Below are positions 1-12,072 of a stretch of 64,000 bases of DNA, in pieces. The stretch covers positions 558,001 through 622,000 of the forward strand of contig JACHMT010000004.1 in the NCBI GenBank assembly GCA_014208095.1, given 5' to 3'. Made by a program: the position numbers and the translations under genes. Below the pieces are notes generated by a model. The model had not been told where the DNA came from. It saw only the letters and a program-made list of their open reading frames with translations, and did not search any database. Positions within the stretch are counted from its first letter, which is position 1. Each line of letters begins with the position of its first letter. The stretch comes from Actinospineispora eucalypti. GTDB taxonomy: Bacteria > Actinomycetota > Actinomycetes > Mycobacteriales > Pseudonocardiaceae.

Positions 1-283
1 CCCGGTGATCTACAACTACAAGACGCTGGACGAGCACCGAGCGGCCGGCACCGACTACTACTTCTCCGGCCCGCAGCCGTCCGAGCAGCCCGGGATGAGC
101 TGCTTCCTGCGCGACGGGGACACGGTGTTCCACACCTACTCCACCTACGGCCGGGGCGCCGAGCAGCTGGGCGGCTCCTACTACTTCCTGGACCTGACCG
201 CCCTGGGCCGCCAGGAACAGTGGGAGGAGCCCAAGGACCGCGCGGGTTTCGCCCGCGAGCCGCAGCCCGACTTCCACGAGTGA
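1..283 (+). CDS. DUF899 family thioredoxin-like protein, C-terminal part
   Basis: Partial gene; the start lies left of the window and about 93 C-terminal residues remain. The text resembles the end of DUF899 proteins (predicted dithiol-disulfide oxidoreductases of thioredoxin fold): a fall-back segment with FSGPQPSEQPGMSCF followed by YSTYGRGAEQLGGSYYFLDLT and a short charged tail. The stop codon is directly next to the stop of the convergent glnH-like gene, with no base between them. Function is known only as a predicted redox protein; the catalytic region is outside the window. Confidence 0.75.
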   Translation, partial: PVIYNYKTLDEHRAAGTDYYFSGPQPSEQPGMSCFLRDGDTVFHTYSTYGRGAEQLGGSYYFLDLTALGRQEQWEEPKDRAGFAREPQPDFHE

Positions 284-1252
284 TCAGTCCGAGTACCGTG
301 CCGGGGGCAGGGCCGGGACGGGGTTGAGGACGCCGGCGAACCACTGGCGGTGGTTGGCGGCCAGGCTGCCGTCGTTGCGGCCGCGGTCCAGGACGGCGTT
401 GACGAAGCGGGCCAGGTCGGCGGCGTTCAGGTTGACGCCGACCGCGTAGCGGGTGTGGTCCAGTGCGCGGCCGACCACGGCGGTCTGCGGGTCCTGCGCG
501 GCCAGCCCGGCGAGCAGCACGTCGTCGCTGGACACAGCGGCCACCCGGCCCCGATGCAGCTCGATCATGCAGTCGGGCAGGCCGGGCAGGGCGAGCACGT
601 CCGGCTTGGCCGGCAGCGCGCGCAGCACCACCTCGGTGGTGGACCCCTTCGAGGTGCAGATCCGCTGCCCGGCCAGGTCCTCCACCTCGCGCACCGGCGA
701 GGCGCGGGGCACCAGGATGCGCTGGGTGACGTCCAGGTAGTCGGCGGAGAACAGCACGTCCCGCTGCCGCTGGCAGGTCACCGCGAAGCTGTTCACCACC
801 ATGTCCACCTGGCCGCGCTGGATCGCGGCGGACCGGTCGGCGATGTTCAGCACCACGAACTGCACCTTGTTCGGGTCGCCGAACAGCGCGCCGGCGATGC
901 GCCGGGCCAGGTCGATGTCCGAGCCGGCCAGGTCGCCGGTGGTCGGGTTGCGGTATCCGATCAGATACTTGCCCTGGTCCACGCCGGCGATCAGCCGGCC
1001 GCGCGCCACGATCGCGGCCATGGTGGAGCCGGCCGGCATGGCGCCCGGCGCGGGCGTCGGGCCGGCCGGCCGCAGGCTGTCCCGGATCTCGGTGCACGCC
1101 GGAGAGGGCGGGGCGGGCTGGGCGGGCGCGGACTGTGCGGCGGCCGGTGCCGCGGGTTCCGACCCCCCGGTCGGGATCAGCAGGCTCAACAGGGCCAACG
1201 CCCCGGCCACCGCCAGGTAGCGGGCCGGCCGGCGCAGCTCCACCCGGTTCAC
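284..1252 (-). CDS. glnH: GlnH-like family 3 solute-binding protein
   Basis: 322 residues. A hydrophobic anchor at about residues 10-28 and an Ala/Pro-rich linker precede a family 3 amino-acid-binding domain (about 75-310; GRLIAGVDQGKYLIGYRNP, GSDIDLARRIAGALFG, FSADYLDV). It probably binds an amino acid such as Glu or Asp outside the cell. The GTG start overlaps the stop of the upstream glnX-like gene by 4 bp (GTGA), which fixes this start and implies coupled translation. In mycobacteria the GlnH-GlnX pair signals amino-acid levels to kinase PknG, encoded next in the operon. Here no pknG follows: a convergent DUF899 gene does. Confidence 0.85.
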   Translation of the reverse strand: MNRVELRRPARYLAVAGALALLSLLIPTGGSEPAAPAAAQSAPAQPAPPSPACTEIRDSLRPAGPTPAPGAMPAGSTMAAIVARGRLIAGVDQGKYLIGYRNPTTGDLAGSDIDLARRIAGALFGDPNKVQFVVLNIADRSAAIQRGQVDMVVNSFAVTCQRQRDVLFSADYLDVTQRILVPRASPVREVEDLAGQRICTSKGSTTEVVLRALPAKPDVLALPGLPDCMIELHRGRVAAVSSDDVLLAGLAAQDPQTAVVGRALDHTRYAVGVNLNAADLARFVNAVLDRGRNDGSLAANHRQWFAGVLNPVPALPPARYSD

Positions 1253-2553
1253 CGGTACTCCTTCACCCGCAGCTCGATGCCGTACCCGGCGGCCACCCCG
1301 GCCAGCAGCAACAGCAGCATCGGCCCGGCGGCCAGGCCGAACAGTGCGCCGTGCGCGGTCCCGGCCGCGTCCACCTGGGCCTCCCGCTGGCGGTCCAGCG
1401 CCGCGCCGAGGGAGGCGTCCAGCCGGTCGAACGCGGCCCGCGAGCCGGCCGGGTCGGTGCCGATCGCCGACTGCGCCGCCTCCGCGTACCGGCCGCCGTC
1501 GTCCAGCGCGCGCAGCTGGGCGTGCGCCGCCTGCCAGGCGGTCGCGTCGGCGCGCACCCCGGCGAGCTGGGCATCCGCCTCCGGGCCAACCGCGTCCTGG
1601 GCCTTCCGCAGCAGGCCCGTTTCGCTCAGCAGGAGGTTCAGCCGGTCGGTGAAGCCGGAGTCCGAGGCCCCGCTGCCGGAGCGGGCCACCAACACCAGGC
1701 TCTCGTTGCTGCGCGCCTGCAGCACCGCGACCCGGGCGCTGCCCAGCGCCGCCTCCGCCCGCCCGTGGGCACCGGCGCTGCCCAGCGCGAGGAACGACAC
1801 CGTGCCGGCCACCAGCCACCACAGCAGGGCCAGCGAGACCAGACCGGCCGACGCGGCCAGGCCCGGGTTGACCGTGCGGTTGGTGCGCCTGGCCTCCCGG
1901 CGCCAGGCGTCGCCCAGGGCGGCCAGGGTGGCCACGCCGAGCAGCAGCACGGCCAGCGGGACGGCCCGTCCCCAGCCGTAGTCCTCGGCCAGCTGGGCCG
2001 ACTGGTCGTCGCGCAGCCGCTGCACGGCCGGCAACATGTCCTGGCGCAGCAGGGCGGAGGCGCCGGTCAGGTAGGTCTGGCCGAGCGGCAACCCCTGCCG
2101 GTTGTAGACCCGGGCGGTCTCGATCAGCCCGCTGTACACCGGCAGCCGGGTGGCGACGTCGGCGACCAGCGCGCGGGCCGGGTCGTCCTCGGCCAGCTCC
2201 CCTCCGGCGTGGGCCAGCGCGGCGGACGCCCGGGCCAGCTCGTCGTCGGAGCGTTGCCGCACCGCGACCGGTTCCGCGCCCCCGGAGACGAAGCCGCTGG
2301 TCGCCATGGCGTCGGCGGCGGCGAGCGAGCGGTAGACCACCGCCGCGTCCGAGCTCAGCGCGGCCACCCGCCCGGTGGCCTCGTCCACGGCGGCCTGCCG
2401 GGACAACCCGCCGAACAGGCTCACCACCGCGGTCACCAGGCAGCCGGCCACCAGCAGCGCGCCCAGCCGCAGCAGCCGGCCCGGCGTGTTCTGCTCGGCC
2501 ACCGGCAACGCGCGCAGTCGTTCCACCGGCAGCAAGGTTGTGACGCCCCCCAC
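1249..2553 (-). CDS. glnX: GlnX-like membrane sensor protein
   Basis: 434 residues from a GTG start. Four hydrophobic segments are visible at about 28-50, 197-215, 235-258 and 405-424. Between them lie two helical, Ala/Arg-rich extracytoplasmic regions without enzyme motifs. Length, topology and the overlap with a glnH-type binding protein match mycobacterial GlnX (Rv0412c type), which transmits occupancy of GlnH across the membrane. The start is uncertain: a perfect 10-bp inverted repeat covers the GTG at 2553, and GTG codons at 2526 or 2499 are alternatives. The missing PknG partner leaves the output open. Confidence 0.8.
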   Translation of the reverse strand: MGGVTTLLPVERLRALPVAEQNTPGRLLRLGALLVAGCLVTAVVSLFGGLSRQAAVDEATGRVAALSSDAAVVYRSLAAADAMATSGFVSGGAEPVAVRQRSDDELARASAALAHAGGELAEDDPARALVADVATRLPVYSGLIETARVYNRQGLPLGQTYLTGASALLRQDMLPAVQRLRDDQSAQLAEDYGWGRAVPLAVLLLGVATLAALGDAWRREARRTNRTVNPGLAASAGLVSLALLWWLVAGTVSFLALGSAGAHGRAEAALGSARVAVLQARSNESLVLVARSGSGASDSGFTDRLNLLLSETGLLRKAQDAVGPEADAQLAGVRADATAWQAAHAQLRALDDGGRYAEAAQSAIGTDPAGSRAAFDRLDASLGAALDRQREAQVDAAGTAHGALFGLAAGPMLLLLLAGVAAGYGIELRVKEYR

Positions 2554-2560
2554 AACCTTG
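2533..2560. promoter_or_regulatory. inverted repeat over the glnX start codon
   Basis: CAAGGTTGTG and CACAACCTTG form perfect 10-bp arms around an 8-nt spacer. The predicted glnX GTG lies inside one arm. It could be an operator dyad or an RNA hairpin hiding the start. It sits only 4 bp from the MmcQ stop codon, so a terminator role is also possible, though there is no T run. Confidence 0.6.
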
Positions 2561-2563
2561 AAA

Positions 2564-2905
2564 CTAGTCGATCGGGTGCGCTTCCACGAGGGCTTCCGGC
2601 GCGGTCAGCCGCCACGCCTCGTAAACCAGCTCGCCCAGCTCGTCCGCCTCGATCCCGGCCAGGTACACCACCACCCAGCCGAACGCGCCGGTGGTGAACT
2701 GCACCTCGAACACCTCCGGCCGCTCCGCGACCAGCGCCAACTGCTCGGAAAGGGTCTGCTTCAGCCCCACCGTCTCGGTCCTCGGCCAGTAGTAGCCGAA
2801 CTTCTTGCCCCCGACGCCGAACGACGTGTAGTGGCCGTGCTTGGCCTGCTCCACCTCGGCCAACCCGTCCACGATCCGGAAGAACTCGCTGCTCGCCACG
2901 CCCAC
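2564..2905 (-). CDS. MmcQ/YjbR family protein
   Basis: About 113 residues from GTG 2905 (GTG 2899 is equally possible). Family features include GKKFGYYWPRTETVGLKQTL near the middle and a C-terminal EAWRLTAPEALVEA helix, as in MmcQ/YjbR proteins (CyaY-like fold, proposed DNA binding, no proven function). It starts 13 bp after the methyltransferase stop and is the last member of the RHH-VOC-methyltransferase-MmcQ gene string. An upstream extension in the same frame runs inside the methyltransferase gene and was not used. Confidence 0.75.
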   Translation of the reverse strand: MGVASSEFFRIVDGLAEVEQAKHGHYTSFGVGGKKFGYYWPRTETVGLKQTLSEQLALVAERPEVFEVQFTTGAFGWVVVYLAGIEADELGELVYEAWRLTAPEALVEAHPID

Positions 2906-2918
2906 GCCGACCAGATTA

Positions 2919-3755
2919 TTAGGTGGTCGCGACCAGGAGCTCCTCGCCGCTGGTCGTGCGCAAGCCATCGGCGCGGCCGGCGAAGTACCGGTCGTTGAGC
3001 GTCGCCGCCGACACGTGCCGGGCGTCGCGGAAGCCGGCGTCGCCGGCCAGCGCCAGCATTTGCGCCGGGCTGAAGAAGCTGAGGAACGGCGTCCCGGCGG
3101 CTCGCGCGGCCACCTGCACCGCCTGGTACGCCGCGCGCTCCTCGGCCTCGAGCAGTTCGGTGGGCAGGATGAACGTCATGGCCAGCGTGGAGCCGGGGGC
3201 CAGCGCGGCGAGCCGGCGCAGCGTGGCCGCGTTCGTCTCCCTGGTGAGGTACATGCTCACGCCGGTGGAGGCCACCACGGCCGGTCGCCCGGGGTCGAAA
3301 CCGGCGGCCGCCAGGCGTTCCCACCACGACTCGCCGGCCTCGAAGTCCACCGGCACCAGCCGTAGGCGGTCCGAGGCCAGGCCCAGCTCGTCGAGTCGCC
3401 GCCGCTTCCAGGCCTGCGGACCGGGCTGGTCGATCTCGAACACCCGCAACCGGGACGCCAGCTCCGGCCGGCGCTGGACGAACGTGTCCAGGCCCGCGCC
3501 GAGGATGACGTACTGGGCGACCCCCCGTTCGGCCTGCTCGGCGACCAGGTCCTCGACGAACCGCGCGCGGGCCACGATGCCGGCCCGGTACCGGCTGGTG
3601 CCCTCCGGGTGCATGTCCCCGCGCTCGCGCCAGTCCGCGTCCGGCGCGGCCAGCCGCAGCCCGATCTCGTCGGTCAGCACGTGCGGCGCCTGGTCGACCC
3701 GGACGTGCAACGCCCGCCACAGGGCTACCCGCACGGCCGAGCTGTCCGGAGCCAT
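2919..3755 (-). CDS. class I SAM-dependent methyltransferase (UPF0677/LCM type)
   Basis: 278 residues. It carries the hallmarks of the leucine carboxyl methyltransferase-like group common in actinobacteria: a SAM-binding stretch YVILGAGLDTFVQRRP, then VFEIDQPG, and SMYLTRE before a Rossmann C-terminal half. The substrate is unknown; relatives methylate small molecules or O-groups. The ATG at 3755 shares its A with the TGA of the upstream VOC gene (TGATG), so translation is coupled. An in-frame ATG at 3788 lies inside the VOC gene and is less likely. Confidence 0.8.
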   Translation of the reverse strand: MAPDSSAVRVALWRALHVRVDQAPHVLTDEIGLRLAAPDADWRERGDMHPEGTSRYRAGIVARARFVEDLVAEQAERGVAQYVILGAGLDTFVQRRPELASRLRVFEIDQPGPQAWKRRRLDELGLASDRLRLVPVDFEAGESWWERLAAAGFDPGRPAVVASTGVSMYLTRETNAATLRRLAALAPGSTLAMTFILPTELLEAEERAAYQAVQVAARAAGTPFLSFFSPAQMLALAGDAGFRDARHVSAATLNDRYFAGRADGLRTTSGEELLVATT

Positions 3756-4102
3756 CAGTCCTTCTCGGCCGGCGCCTGCAGGCTCCACAGCCGCCCGTCG
3801 GGATCGCGCACGGTCATCTCCCTGGTCCCGTAGTGGGTGTCCTCGAACGGGGTGACGACCTCGACGGCCGGGTCGGCGCGGAACGCGTCCGCGTCGGCGA
3901 CCTTCAACAGGACCTGCATCCCCGGCTCCCGGTCCGCCGGGATCTCCGCGATGAACAGGTACGGCCCCGTGCCGTTGCGCAGCTGCCCGGAGTTGTGGTC
4001 GGTGGCGAACTCCAGCTCGAAGCCCAGCCCCTGGAAGAACTTCGCCGCCTTGCCCCAGTTGTGCGTCTCCAGGAACACCGCTTCGATGCCCTCGGTGGCC
4101 AT
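3755..4102 (-). CDS. VOC (glyoxalase/bleomycin-resistance) family protein
   Basis: 115 residues, a full two-module VOC fold: IEAVFLETHNWGKAAKFFQGLGFELEF at the N-terminus, then THYGTREMTVRDPDGRLWSLQ at the C-terminus. Such proteins bind metal or small ligands as lyases, dioxygenases or drug-binding proteins, and the sequence does not say which. It lies 3 bp downstream of the small RHH regulator and overlaps the methyltransferase start, so RHH-VOC-methyltransferase looks like one transcript. Confidence 0.8.
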   Translation of the reverse strand: MATEGIEAVFLETHNWGKAAKFFQGLGFELEFATDHNSGQLRNGTGPYLFIAEIPADREPGMQVLLKVADADAFRADPAVEVVTPFEDTHYGTREMTVRDPDGRLWSLQAPAEKD

Positions 4103-4105
4103 TGG

Positions 4106-4273
4106 TCAGCTCCCCTTCCGCTCGGATGACGGGGGTTCGTCGAGGTACGCACGCAGCGCGTCGGCCACCAACGCCGACAGGGACATCTCCGTCTCGATGG
4201 CCCGGAACTTGACCTGCTTGATCAGCCCGATCGGCAGGTACACGTTGAACTGCTTGACGTCCTCGTCGCCCAC
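4106..4273 (-). CDS. small ribbon-helix-helix regulator
   Basis: 55 residues from GTG 4273, found by reading the gap between hrpA and the VOC gene. The sequence has the RHH pattern: an N-terminal strand VKQFNVYLP, then two helices [13 protein letters not shown] and [16 protein letters not shown], and a charged tail. A stop lies 8 codons upstream in frame, so it cannot be longer. It heads the VOC-methyltransferase-MmcQ string, and its start is just below a palindrome cluster (4280-4302), as expected for an autoregulated RHH repressor. An antitoxin role is possible, but no toxin-like partner is present. Confidence 0.75.
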   Translation of the reverse strand: MGDEDVKQFNVYLPIGLIKQVKFRAIETEMSLSALVADALRAYLDEPPSSERKGS

Positions 4274-4279
4274 GGCGTC

Positions 4280-4302
4280 GATGCTAGCATCCTAGCTAGC
4301 TA
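4280..4302. promoter_or_regulatory. palindromic operator candidate of the RHH operon
   Basis: GATGCTAGCATC (4280-4291) is a perfect 12-bp palindrome, followed directly by overlapping CTAGCTAG/TAGCTAGCTA palindromes (4292-4302). This AT-rich TAGC cluster stands out from the local GC-rich sequence and sits 7 bp upstream of the RHH start codon. RHH dimers typically bind such short tandem palindromes. Confidence 0.65.
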
Positions 4303-4306
4303 CCAA

Positions 4307-8098
<3,792 letters not shown>

Positions 8099-8191
8099 GA
8101 CCACCCAATGATCCCAGCCCGGCCACGGGCGCTGCCATCCCGTTTCACTCACGTGCCGGTGACGTGTGGGCCGTGGTGGGGTGCCTCACTT

Positions 8192-8547
8192 CCGAGGTCC
8201 TCCGAACGCGCTATGGCTCTGCGTGGAAATATGCGACATTCGGCGCATTCGCCGGTGGCATTCGTGATCGACAGGCGCACCGCGGCACTCAGGATCGTGC
8301 CGATTACCTGATGATCACGGGGTCAATGGTCATCAGGACATGGTGGTTGCTCCGAACGTCCCGAGGCGACCACCATGTCCTGCTGATCATGGACCTACCG
8401 TCGCAGCGCGTCTCAGAAGTCGCAGTGGCTCACAACCGTTCACGAGCGGCACGCGATGCATCCACGGTCCCATGCTCAAGCGGCCGACGCATGCGGCGAA
8501 TGTCGCGTATTTCCACGCAGAGCCATAGCGCGTTCGGAGGACCTCGG
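8192..8547. mobile_element. MITE-like element with 57-bp terminal inverted repeats
   Basis: The stretch 8192-8248 and the reverse complement of 8491-8547 agree at 55 of 57 positions by eye. The ends read CCGAGGTCCTCCGAACGCGC inward. The 242-bp centre has no ORF but contains a second hairpin (8321-8395). It fills most of the gap between hrpA and the WS/DGAT gene. No target duplication is evident at the borders. A related fragment (TGGCTCTGCGTGGAAA) recurs at about 34107. A non-autonomous transposable element is the simplest reading. Confidence 0.7.
8321..8395. repeat. hairpin of the GGACATGGTGGT repeat family
   Basis: Arms 8321-8350 and 8366-8395 pair over 30 bp with four mismatches around a 15-nt loop. 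The core TCATCAGGACATGGTGGT recurs in three other places in the window (57346-57411, 57418-57486 and 63598-63668). Confidence 0.75.
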
Positions 8548-8602
8548 GACGGAGAGCGCGCGGTCGGGCGGCAATCTGTGGGCCGGGTGGGAGCGCACGA
8601 GT

Positions 8603-8608
8603 TAGGGT
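8603..8608 (+). promoter_or_regulatory. -10 box TAGGGT of a leaderless gene
   Basis: TAGGGT fits the actinobacterial TANNNT -10 and ends 6 nt before the GTG start at 8615. That spacing puts +1 on the start codon, so the WS/DGAT mRNA is probably leaderless. No Shine-Dalgarno is present. Confidence 0.55.
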
Positions 8609-8614
8609 CTGCGT

Positions 8615-10066
8615 GTGCGGCAGCTCACAAGCGTTGATGCCCAGTTTCTCGCCATGGAAAGCCCGAGGCAGTACGGGCACGTGGGCATGTTGATGATGCT
8701 CGACCCGACCACCGCGCCGGGTGGGGTGGTGACGCTCGAGGCGTTCCAGAGCCTGATCGCGCGGCGGCTCGCGTTGGTGCCGCCGCTGCGGTGGCGGCTG
8801 GCCGAGGTGCCGCTGGGCATGGACTACGGCTACTGGCTGGACGACCCGGACTTCGACCTGGACTTCCACGTGCGCGAGCTGGCCCTGCCGGCCCCGGGCA
8901 CCGACGACATGCTGGCCGAACAGGTCGCCCGGATCGTGGCCCGCCCGCTGGACCGGTCCCGCCCGCTGTGGGAGATCTACCTGCTGCACGGGGTGCGCGG
9001 GGAGGGCCTCGCCGTGCTTTCCAAGATCCATCACGCACTGATCGACGGGTTGTCCGGGGCGGAGATCCTCGGCGCGCTGCTCGACCTGAGCCCCGAGATC
9101 CGCCAGGTCGACGAGGTCGAGCCGCCCAAGGCCGACCGGGTGCCGGGCAACGCGGAGATGCTCCTCCGAGGCTTGATCGGCCTGGCCGGCTACCCGCTGC
9201 GGGTGGCCCGCGCGGTGCCCGGCGCGCTGCCGCACCTGGAGGAGGTGCGCGCGCTCGGCCCGGTGCCCGGGGTGCGGGCGCTGGGTCGGCTGGCGTCCCG
9301 GGTGCGCCGGGGCTTCGGCGGGGACTCGATGCCGCGCGGGTTCGGTGGGCTGACGGCGCCGCACACGCCGTTCAGCGCGCCGGTGTCGGCGCACCGCCGG
9401 TTCGGGTTCGGGGGGTTGTCCCTGGACGAGGTCAAGAAGGTGAAGGCCGCGCACGGGGTGACCGTGAACGACGTGGTGGTCTCGCTGTGCGCCGGCTCGC
9501 TGCGTCGTTGGCTGGTGGCGCGCGATGCGTTGCCGGACCAGCCGCTGGTCGCGCAGATCCCGATCTCCGTGCGCACCCCGGAGCAGATCGGCAGCTACGG
9601 CAACCGGATCATGCTGATGAGCGTGCCGCTGCTCACCACCGAGGCCGACCCGATCCGCCGGCTGCGCGCCACGCACGACGCGCTGGCGGAGATGAAGGAA
9701 ATGCAGCAGGGCATGCCGGCCGCGCTGCTCACCGACGTGAACCACTTCATCCCGCCGGCCATGTTCACCCGGGCCGCGCAGCTGTCCTTCGGGCTGTCCA
9801 CCGGGTGGGGCGGGCGGCCGATGTGGAACCTGGTGGTTTCCAACGTGCCGGGGCCGCAGTTCCCGCTGTACCTGGCCGGGGCCAAGGTGACCGCGACCTA
9901 CCCGGTCTCGGTGATCACCGACGGGATGGGGCTGAACATCACGGTGATGAGCTACTGCGGCTCGCTGGACTTCGGCATCGTCGCCGACCGGGACCAGATG
10001 CCGGACGTGCAGACGCTCGTCGACCACCTGCGCACCGAGCTGGACGTCCTACTGCGCGCCATCTAG
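8615..10066 (+). CDS. WS/DGAT family O-acyltransferase
   Basis: 483 residues. The catalytic HHxxxDG motif is seen as HHALIDG at residues 139-145 in the N-terminal half. The C-terminal WES domain carries NVPGPQFPLYLAGA and PVSVITDGMGLNITVMSY. It esterifies acyl-CoA to a fatty alcohol or diacylglycerol to make wax ester or triacylglycerol storage lipid at the membrane surface. Length is normal for the actinobacterial tgs group. The GTG start follows a TAGGGT box by 6 nt. It overlaps the convergent serine hydrolase gene by 18 bp. Confidence 0.92.
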   Translation: MRQLTSVDAQFLAMESPRQYGHVGMLMMLDPTTAPGGVVTLEAFQSLIARRLALVPPLRWRLAEVPLGMDYGYWLDDPDFDLDFHVRELALPAPGTDDMLAEQVARIVARPLDRSRPLWEIYLLHGVRGEGLAVLSKIHHALIDGLSGAEILGALLDLSPEIRQVDEVEPPKADRVPGNAEMLLRGLIGLAGYPLRVARAVPGALPHLEEVRALGPVPGVRALGRLASRVRRGFGGDSMPRGFGGLTAPHTPFSAPVSAHRRFGFGGLSLDEVKKVKAAHGVTVNDVVVSLCAGSLRRWLVARDALPDQPLVAQIPISVRTPEQIGSYGNRIMLMSVPLLTTEADPIRRLRATHDALAEMKEMQQGMPAALLTDVNHFIPPAMFTRAAQLSFGLSTGWGGRPMWNLVVSNVPGPQFPLYLAGAKVTATYPVSVITDGMGLNITVMSYCGSLDFGIVADRDQMPDVQTLVDHLRTELDVLLRAI

Positions 10067-10873
10067 TTCCGCCAGCACCGCATCGGTGAACGGCGGCCAT
10101 TCGGCGATCGCCCATTCGCCGAACGCCAGGTCGGTCAGCGTCACGCACGCCGTCCCCGCGACCGGGTCGACCCACAGGAACGTGCCCGACTGGCCGAAGT
10201 GCCCGAACGTCTCGGTCGAGCTGTTGCGGCCGGTCCAGTGCGGGTCCTTGCCGACCCTGCGCTCGAAACCCAGGCCCCAGTCGTTCGGCTTCTGGCGGCC
10301 GTAGCCGGGCAGCACGCCGTCCAGGCCGGGGAACGCCGTACGCCGGGTTGCCTCGTGCACCGTGCTCGGGTCGAGCAGCCGGGGTTGCTGCAGCTCACGG
10401 GCGAACCGGGCGAGGTCGTCGGCCGTGGAGACCGCGCCCGCGCCCGGGTGCCCGAGCAGCTGGGTGTCCGGCATGTCCAGCGGTTCGCACACCGCCTCGT
10501 GCAGGTAGTCGGCAAAGGTCATCTCGGTGGCCTTGGCCACCGTGTCGGCCAGCACGGCGAACCCGGAGTTGGAGTAGATCCGGCGGGTGCCCGGCTCGGC
10601 CTGCACGGCATCGGAGTCGAACGCCAGCCCCGAGGCGTGCGCGATCAGGTGCCGCACCGTGGACCCCGGGGGCCCGGCGGGCTGGTCCCACTCGACCGCA
10701 CCCTCCTCCACCGCGATCAGCACCGCGTACGCGGAGAGCAGCTTGGTCACCGAGGCCAGCTGGAACGGCCGGCCCTGGGGGCCGTGCGAGCCCAGCCGGG
10801 TGCCGTCCGGCGCGACCACCGCGACCGCGACGTGCTCGGCCGGCCACTCGTCCACCTTGCGCAGGCTGTCCAC
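10049..10873 (-). CDS. class C beta-lactamase-like serine hydrolase
   Basis: 274 residues from GTG 10873. Penicillin-binding/class C motifs are visible: SVTK (SxxK, nucleophile at residue 41), YSN in RRIYSNSG, and HFGQSG in place of the KTG-type motif. No signal peptide is evident, so a cytoplasmic esterase or peptidase role is more likely than beta-lactam resistance. It is divergent from pyrD, with 66 bp between starts. The substrate cannot be named from sequence. Confidence 0.85.
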   Translation of the reverse strand: MDSLRKVDEWPAEHVAVAVVAPDGTRLGSHGPQGRPFQLASVTKLLSAYAVLIAVEEGAVEWDQPAGPPGSTVRHLIAHASGLAFDSDAVQAEPGTRRIYSNSGFAVLADTVAKATEMTFADYLHEAVCEPLDMPDTQLLGHPGAGAVSTADDLARFARELQQPRLLDPSTVHEATRRTAFPGLDGVLPGYGRQKPNDWGLGFERRVGKDPHWTGRNSSTETFGHFGQSGTFLWVDPVAGTACVTLTDLAFGEWAIAEWPPFTDAVLAELDGAQ

Positions 10874-10939
10874 GCCGGCAAGGTACCCGTTCGGCCCGGG
10901 TTTGGCCCGGACCGCCGACTTGGGCGAATATGAGCGACC

Positions 10940-12040
10940 GTGTACCGCTTGCTCATGACCCAGGTGTTCCGGCGGATCGATCCGGAGCTGGCGCACCATC
11001 TGGGGTTCGGCCTGATCCGGCTGGTCGCCGCTCTGCCCGGGATCGGGCGGCTGCTGCGTAGCCGGCTGGCGCCGACCGACCCGGCGCTGCGGGTGCACGC
11101 CCTCGGCCTGGACCTGCCGGGGCCGCTGGGCCTGGCCGCCGGGTTCGACAAGGACGCGCTCGGTCCGGACGCGCTGACCGCACTGGGCTTCGGCTTCGTG
11201 GAGGTCGGCACGGTGACCGCCGACCCGCAGCCGGGCAACCAGCGGCCCCGGCTGTTCCGGCTTCCGGCGGACCGGGCGCTGGTCAACCGCATGGGGTTCA
11301 ACAACGCCGGCGCGGCGGCGGCCTCGCAACGGCTGCGCGCGCGGCCGGCGGGCGCCGCCCCGGTGGGGGTGAACATCGGCAAGACCAAGGTGGTGCCCGA
11401 GCGGGAGGCGGTCTCCGACTATGTGGCCAGCGCCCGTCAGCTGGCCGACGTGGCCGGGTACCTGGTGGTGAACGTCAGCTCGCCGAACACGCCGGGGCTG
11501 CGCAACCTGCAGGCGGTGGAACACCTGCGCCCGCTGCTCACCGCCGTGCGCGGCGCGCTGCACCGGCCCGGGCAGCGCCGGGTCCCGCTGCTGGTCAAGA
11601 TCGCCCCCGACCTGGCCGACCCGGACGTGGACGCGGTCGCCGACCTGGCCCTCGAGCTCGGCCTGGACGGGATCATCGCGACCAACACGACCATCCGCCG
11701 TGACGGGCTGCGCTCACCGGAGGCCGAGGTGGCCGCGCTGGGGGCCGGGGGGCTGTCCGGGTCGCCGCTGGCCGACCGCTCGCTGGAGGTGCTGCGCCGG
11801 CTGCGGGCCCGGGTGGGCGACCGGCTGGTGCTGGTCGGCGTCGGTGGCATCGAGACCGCCGAGGACGCCTGGGAGCGCATCCAGGCCGGCGCGACGCTGG
11901 TGCAGGCCTACACCGGGTTCATCTACGGAGGCCCGTTCTGGCCCCGCAAGATCAACCGGGGCCTGCTCCGCCTGGCCCGGGAGTCCGGCCACGCCACCCT
12001 GGCCGAAGCCATCGCCTCATCCCGCGCGCGACAAGACTAG
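10940..12040 (+). CDS. pyrD: quinone-dependent dihydroorotate dehydrogenase
   Basis: 366 residues. A class 2 DHODH: N-terminal membrane-associating helices ([21 protein letters not shown]), FMN site [20 protein letters not shown], catalytic serine in [14 protein letters not shown], and phosphate loop [20 protein letters not shown]. It oxidises dihydroorotate to orotate in pyrimidine synthesis and passes electrons to quinone. The GTG start at 10940 is favoured; ATG 10955 would shorten it by five residues. It stands alone, away from other pyr genes. Confidence 0.95.
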   Translation: MYRLLMTQVFRRIDPELAHHLGFGLIRLVAALPGIGRLLRSRLAPTDPALRVHALGLDLPGPLGLAAGFDKDALGPDALTALGFGFVEVGTVTADPQPGNQRPRLFRLPADRALVNRMGFNNAGAAAASQRLRARPAGAAPVGVNIGKTKVVPEREAVSDYVASARQLADVAGYLVVNVSSPNTPGLRNLQAVEHLRPLLTAVRGALHRPGQRRVPLLVKIAPDLADPDVDAVADLALELGLDGIIATNTTIRRDGLRSPEAEVAALGAGGLSGSPLADRSLEVLRRLRARVGDRLVLVGVGGIETAEDAWERIQAGATLVQAYTGFIYGGPFWPRKINRGLLRLARESGHATLAEAIASSRARQD

Positions 12041-12072
12041 GCCGTTAGGGTCGCCGTATCGAGAGACATGAC

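Noticed and set aside
8099-8152. Extended HrpA start at GTG 8152
   Set aside because: The added 18 residues are not like other HrpA N-termini, and ATG 8098 has a better ribosome site, though the longer form is not excluded.
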